In this document: in pieces, positions 59,624-64,000 of the stretch
Numbering within the stretch: the stretch's first letter is position 1
Layout of the letters: each line of letters starts with the position of its first letter
Origin: Prunus persica
Taxonomy: Eukaryota; Streptophyta; Magnoliopsida; Rosales; Rosaceae
Assembly: GCF_000346465.2 (NCBI RefSeq)
Contig: NC_034014.1
Location: forward strand, 14,711,172-14,775,171
Reading direction: 5' to 3'
DNA length: 64,000 nucleotides
Notes under the pieces: model-generated
Told to the model about the DNA's origin: nothing
Databases searched by the model: none
What the model saw: only the letters and a program-made list of their open reading frames with translations
Made by a program: the position numbers and the translations under genes

Positions 59624-59979
59624 CATTGGCGGATCCAATGAAGAACTACTGCGGGCACTTGTCCACACTTACAAAAAAGTTCCAGCCATATAATCCTACC
59701 TAAACTCACATTTTTTAATTTTTTTTAGGTCATTCTTAAGTTGAGCCCTGATATTGCCCAACCACTACAAACACTTTAAGCCCAAAATTTATATTAAAAA
59801 AGAAAAATTCTATATTATAAAAAAAGAATAGAGATCTCACTAAGTCCACTCATTCTGTAATTTTGTGGAGAACTCAGCCACAAAGTTCACTTTAAGCCTA
59901 ATATTTTTTGTTTGGCTATATATTGATTAAATTTTTTTTTCTAAGCCTCCAGATGAACGAAAGTCTTAATCCACCACTG
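59624..59979. mobile_element. Non-autonomous hAT element (356 bp)
   Basis: The left end CATTGGCGGATCCAATG and the reversed right end CAGTGGTGGATTAAG are inverted repeats. It is flanked by CCTAAAAT (59616-59623) and CGTAAAAT (59980-59987), an 8-bp duplication with one mismatch. The ends resemble that of the hAT relic to the left (CATGGACAGATCCAGG), so it may have been mobilised by the same transposase family. Non-coding. Confidence 0.78.
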
Positions 59980-60019
59980 CGTAAAATATCCACCTAAAGT
60001 GGGCTCTCTTGCTTTTGAC

Positions 60020-60195
60020 ACATGCATGGCTACCTATCCATGCCTTGGTGGACGGTCTGGATTCGTTTGGATCTCTCTCTCTCCCGAAGTGGAGCTGTCT
60101 CGCTCTTGCCAGATCACATGCATGGCTAGTTATGCGAACCTTGGTGGACGGTCTGGATTGTTTGGTGCTCTCTCTCTCTCTCTCTCTCGGCCGGT
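60020..60195. repeat. Tandem duplication, 96-base period, with CATGCATG motifs
   Basis: ACATGCATGGCTA starts at 60020 and 60116. Each copy continues to CCTTGGTGGACGGTCTGGATT and a CT-rich tail. CATGCATG is an RY (Sph) motif core, but no gene start is near enough to argue for regulation. Confidence 0.75.
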
Positions 60196-61973
60196 ATGGA
60201 AGACATTTCTTCAACAAAGACCTTTTCACTTACTTATTACACCTTGAAAACTGCATATATTTCTATTTCTTGTCAACGGATGACAGTAGTCTCTTCCCAC
60301 CCCTCCCCAGTTGATATCAGAAAGAAAAATAAAAGTTGATTTACCGTTCTTCACCTGAATGAAGATTGTATAAAAACAGCTATCAAATAGGTAAACTTTC
60401 TCTTTCGGATAAGATTTTAACCAAAAAATCAGCGGTGTGGAAATTAATACCACATTTGGTCATTGAAAACTAGATCGATTTAACATTTGCACAAAACTGA
60501 AGATGTACGCAATAATATATATAAATCCCTCAAAATTATAGTATAATTTTGGACTATAATGATGATTTTTGTAATGAATGATTCGTGATAAGAATGTTAA
60601 AGAGAGTTAAAACTTCACTTACATATTCACTCAAAATTATTATTTGGAGGAAAAAGGTAGGGTTATTAGAGTCAACCCCTCATTATTCACTTGTAATTTC
60701 CTCCAAGTGTGCTCACTCTATTAGTTAAACTACTCCTTTCATCATTGTTAATTTGTTACTACTCCTTTCATCATTGTTAAATGGAGAGGTTTGTACTAAT
60801 TGAATGCCCCGGAACCCGTTACACACATGAAAGAGACTAGAAGATGGATTTATACTATATGATATAAAAATTAATAAATAAAATATTTATTATAATATGA
60901 ATTATATGAACTCTAATACCAGAGCAAAAGAAAAAAAATATCATATTCAATTAATTGAGATGAAGCCTCAAACTTAAACTAATTATTTTGTATTTGCAAG
61001 GGACTTTTAGTTCAAGTGGTTAGGAGTATTAGGGTCAGTTTGGCATTGTTGTGCTGTGAAAATAATCTCTTTTAAATTTGCTGCATGAGAAATCAGTTAT
61101 GAAGGAAAGCAATTTGGTGTTTGGTAAACTTTATAATAAAAGTGATGTTAGTACATAAATTAGTTTATGAGTGTCTGGTAAATTTTTATGTAAATGTATT
61201 GTGAGATGTGTATAATGACTAAAAAAGACATGATGTTAAAATGATTCTTTATTTATTTAACTGTTTGGTAAAATAAAAAGCACTTTCACTTTTCATCGTT
61301 ATACAATTCTTTTGTTTATGTTTCTTAACCATCACAGCTTCAAAATTATTTCAATCAAGAAATAAATAAAGTACCATATTGAAAGTTAATATTTGGAAGT
61401 TAAACCCAACATATTTCATTCATAATTAATATAATGTCAATAATATGATCAATAACAAAAATTAAACTAATTATAAACACATAATCATATACAATTTCTC
61501 TGTGAATAAACTCATTAAACTTGCGGTTATATTATTTCTCAATGCCTCCATTTCTTATTCTTGTTGACCATGTTCTTGTTATGCATAACCTACGTCCCAA
61601 TCTCTTCATCTTCGATGTCATTTAGACAATCTCCACTTCCATCTTGCTACAACCAAAACATCTATAAAGATATAAGCACAATCATATCAATGCTATGCTA
61701 TATGTAATTGTGACCGACTAGCAAACAAACTTATTACCTATATGTCAATTAGCCTCAACAAAGCAATTCATGCTATGCTAGTTTATACATTTCCAAAGCT
61801 AATATAAAAATCCCATATCTAGACAAATATCAGCCATTTTCTTAAATGATTCACCTAAAATAACTAGTTTCGGAGGCAGGCTAGAGTCTCAAAGAGACAA
61901 TGGCTACAGAGAGAGAGATGAATAGCAAAATTCAGAACTCAAGGAAAGCCTTTTTCCTTTGCTTTCTCAATTA
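60196..61973. other. Intergenic; possible hAT MITE near 61010-61270
   Basis: No gene seen. GGGTCAGTTTGGCATTGTTG at about 61031 resembles the end of hAT MITEs, with GTTTGGTAAA repeated at 61119, 61184 and 61262, but the right end is not clear. Confidence 0.35.
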
Positions 61974-62346
61974 AGAGTATTCGTAATCATACTCTCTATT
62001 TTTTAGTTAAATTTTAATTAAAAATATATAAAAGTTATCTTAGGAGCTCTCCATAAAATTTAAACTCCAATCATGCTATAACTCTTTTTTAATTGGTCCA
62101 TCTCTATTAAAAAATAATATAAAAATAGTTAGCATTAATTAAAGGTTTAAAATACTGAATAAATAAAGGAGCATTAAATTATAGGGAGTCACTAGGAGTC
62201 CTCTTTTTCTTCAAATTTAGGAGCTCCTCCTAGAGATCTCTCTATTTTAGGAGGTGAATAGAGAGCATAGTTGGAGTTGTATTTTTCCAATTTTTCCCTA
62301 AAAAATTTCTAATGAGGTGGTTTAGGGAGCCCATTGTGGATGCTCC
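61974..62346. mobile_element. MITE with imperfect terminal inverted repeats
   Basis: The left end AGAGTATTCGTAATCATACTC and the reversed right end GGAGCATCCACAATGGGCTC belong to the common plant GAGCATCCACAATGG type. The interior has CTCTCTATTTTTTAG on the left and CTCCTAAAATAGAGAG-like text on the right, which can pair. No coding; target duplication unresolved. Confidence 0.55.
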
Positions 62347-62409
62347 AACAACAACAAATAGAAGCAGAAATTCATCCCAACAAAAATATGCATTTAACAC
62401 ACAACCATA

Positions 62410-62518
62410 TTAATTAATTTTTATACCAGAGATATTGGGAAAAAGTTAATTAATTTTTATGCATTCGAGATCCTACGTTTCCCCATCTCCCAATATCTCT
62501 TGCATAAAAATTAATTAA
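62410..62518. repeat. Near-perfect inverted repeat (31-base arms)
   Basis: TTAATTAATTTTTATACCAG then AGATATTGGGA (62410-62440) is the reverse complement of 62488-62518 with two differences. The loop of 47 bases repeats TTAATTAATTTTTATGC once more. It lies about 450 bases beyond the 3' end of the ASR gene. Confidence 0.85.
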
Positions 62519-62963
62519 TTAGTTTATATTTATATTAAATGGCATTATTATGAATATGATGGTCTCACCATTGAAAAGCCAATGTAGACTGTTCTCTAAT
62601 AGGACCAGATACTTGCTAAGTCAATTTATACTAAAGATGGGATTGACAAAATGAACCATGACCCCATGATGGAAATTAAGAAGTTAACACATAGCACAAA
62701 AAAAAAAAAAAAATTTATTTTCTGTGATAGAAAAATAAAGAACAATAATATAGAAATTAACACCAAGTAAACGATATTATTTATTATTAACAATGAGAAA
62801 CAGATAGATACATAGCGTGCTAAAAGGAAACCAGATGGCGCACTCTTATAACAAACACACATTAGCACTCAACAATTATAACATCGTTGAGATCAAACAT
62901 CACTCATCGCAGATAAGTAAAAACACAATGGATAACTATAAAATATAGTATTTATTTGTAGAT

Positions 62964-63814
62964 TTAGATGAGATGGTGGTGCTTCTTTCCATGAGACTCT
63001 TCCACTTCTTCCTTTGTCTCTTTCTTCTCATGATGCTCATGGAAGGCAAACCCACCAGACCCAACTGCAGCTGCTGCAGCAATCTCCTCCTCTATCTTGT
63101 GCCTGTGGGCATGCTCTGGGTCTTTCTTTCCTTGTGCTTCTCATGCTGCACATCAGATCATGATCATTATTAAATTAAATAAGAGTTAATTAATTAGGGT
63201 CTGGTATTTTAATTGTATTATATGTCTCAGCTGGACCATTGTTAAATGAAAATATCTTTATAATTTTGTGAAATTATTTTTGGGACAGATCTTAATTACA
63301 TTAGTCTCAGAAAAGACCTGGAAATTAACAAACATTTGGTGGCCTCACATAACATAATCCTTACATACAACCGTTGTATACAATGATCTGCTTCCGAGGC
63401 ATAATAATTAGTTATTGATAGATGCCTTGAAAATGTAAGAATTTGTGGTTGTGATCCTTCACTTTTAAGAACGATCACACTGCACAAGTACTGAATTTAT
63501 AAATAATAAATAACTATAGCTAAGATCATGAATAAAATTAGAAGATTGATATATAAAAGGTGGTTTCATACCAGGGCAAAAACACCACCAGCAGCAACCC
63601 CGGCCTCGCCTAGGTGCTCAAGATGCTTGTGGTGCTTCTCCTCCTTCTTGTAGTCAATTTCAGATTCATGAGTGGCAGTGACGCCATAGCCACCAACGCC
63701 GCCGGGACGTCCTTCATCAGAGTAACCAGACTGAGGGTAGTCTGAGGTTTCAATGGGTCTGTCTTCATCCTTCTTGTGGTGGAAGAGGCCACGGTGGTGC
63801 CTCTCTTCAGACAT
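62964..63814 (-). CDS. ASR: ASR (abscisic acid, stress, ripening) protein, ABA/WDS family; exon 2 out of frame by one base
   Basis: Exon 1 is 63814-63572: 81 codons starting [20 protein letters not shown] and ending [13 protein letters not shown] at a GT donor. Intron 63571-63146. Exon 2 is 63145-62964. Exon 2 clearly encodes the family C-terminus: [20 protein letters not shown], then [19 protein letters not shown] and KKHHHLI with the stop at 62964-62966. However, splicing at the obvious acceptor gives HEKHK and then a shifted frame ending after about a dozen residues. The 182-base exon lacks one base near 63130. An AG 16-18 bases inside the exon could restore the frame while losing HEKHK. 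ASRs are small, disordered, His-rich proteins that bind zinc and DNA and act in drought and sugar responses. The frameshift may be real or an assembly error. Confidence 0.85.
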
Positions 63815-63922
63815 GACGGGGTATTTCGGGAATTATATGGAAAATGGGACGATGGAAAGCAAGATTATTATGAGAAGAAGAGGTTTTGTGATGGTGTAGG
63901 CAGTTAGATGCATGGTGGTGGG

Positions 63923-63930
63923 TATTTATA
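63923..63930 (-). promoter_or_regulatory. TATA box of the ASR gene
   Basis: The minus strand reads CTATAAATACC about 110 bases before the ATG, a normal distance for a plant promoter. The sequence between contains CATGCATC and a GA-rich leader. Confidence 0.65.
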
Positions 63931-64000
63931 GGGCTTCTTAGATCTAGGTCCAAAACAATTAGCTGTTATTTGGTTTAGTCTTTGCTTTTTTGGTTTTAGA

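Noticed and set aside
62973..63173. Plus-strand 66-codon frame
   Set aside because: It is the antisense shadow of ASR exon 2.

Overview
The window is nuclear DNA of a eudicot plant, probably a woody Rosaceae-type species (the family is inferred). It holds spliced genes with GT-AG introns. It also holds a TIR-NBS-LRR resistance gene, a class that grasses lack, together with AT-rich spacers and dense nested transposons. I saw no bacterial features, rRNA genes, CRISPR arrays or confident tRNA genes.

Three host genes are supported. (1) 13220-20926 (+) is a complete seven-exon DUF502 gene of the CONTINUOUS VASCULAR RING / LIKE-COV family (257 aa). (2) 50178-54111 (+) is a complete five-exon TIR-NBS-LRR gene (1168 aa). 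(3) 62964-63814 (-) is a two-exon ASR (ABA/WDS) gene whose second exon is out of frame by one base. A degenerate second ASR copy lies at 59263-59450 (-), between two hAT-type sequences.

Most of the rest is mobile DNA. 1-4846 holds two related CACTA elements, one apparently inside the other, packed with ACGACGG/CCGTCGT subterminal motifs; one carries a host-gene-like fragment. 5405-9480 is a Mutator-type (MULE) transposase relic split by a 3 kb solo-LTR-like element with a perfect 5-bp target duplication. Further copies of that LTR family lie at 23019-26066 (+) and 35616-40186 (-). The last contains pieces of an endogenous pararetrovirus movement protein in swapped order. 10429-11332 is a hAT-type element with a perfect 8-bp duplication. 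26483-29391 is a long-TIR Mutator-like element containing a second TIR element, an assembly gap and an inverted copy of part of LIKE-COV intron 6. 29560-30690 holds a MITE nested in a (TA)n tract. 33300-35425 and 54810-56428 are Ty3-type retrotransposon remains. 41560-47290 is a patchwork of LTR-like sequence. 56740-59262 is a hAT transposase relic.

The genes do not form a pathway. The main interest lies in the layered insertions, which give a relative order of events, in the minisatellite shared by LTR copies, and in the ASR pair. I found no clearly new biological system.
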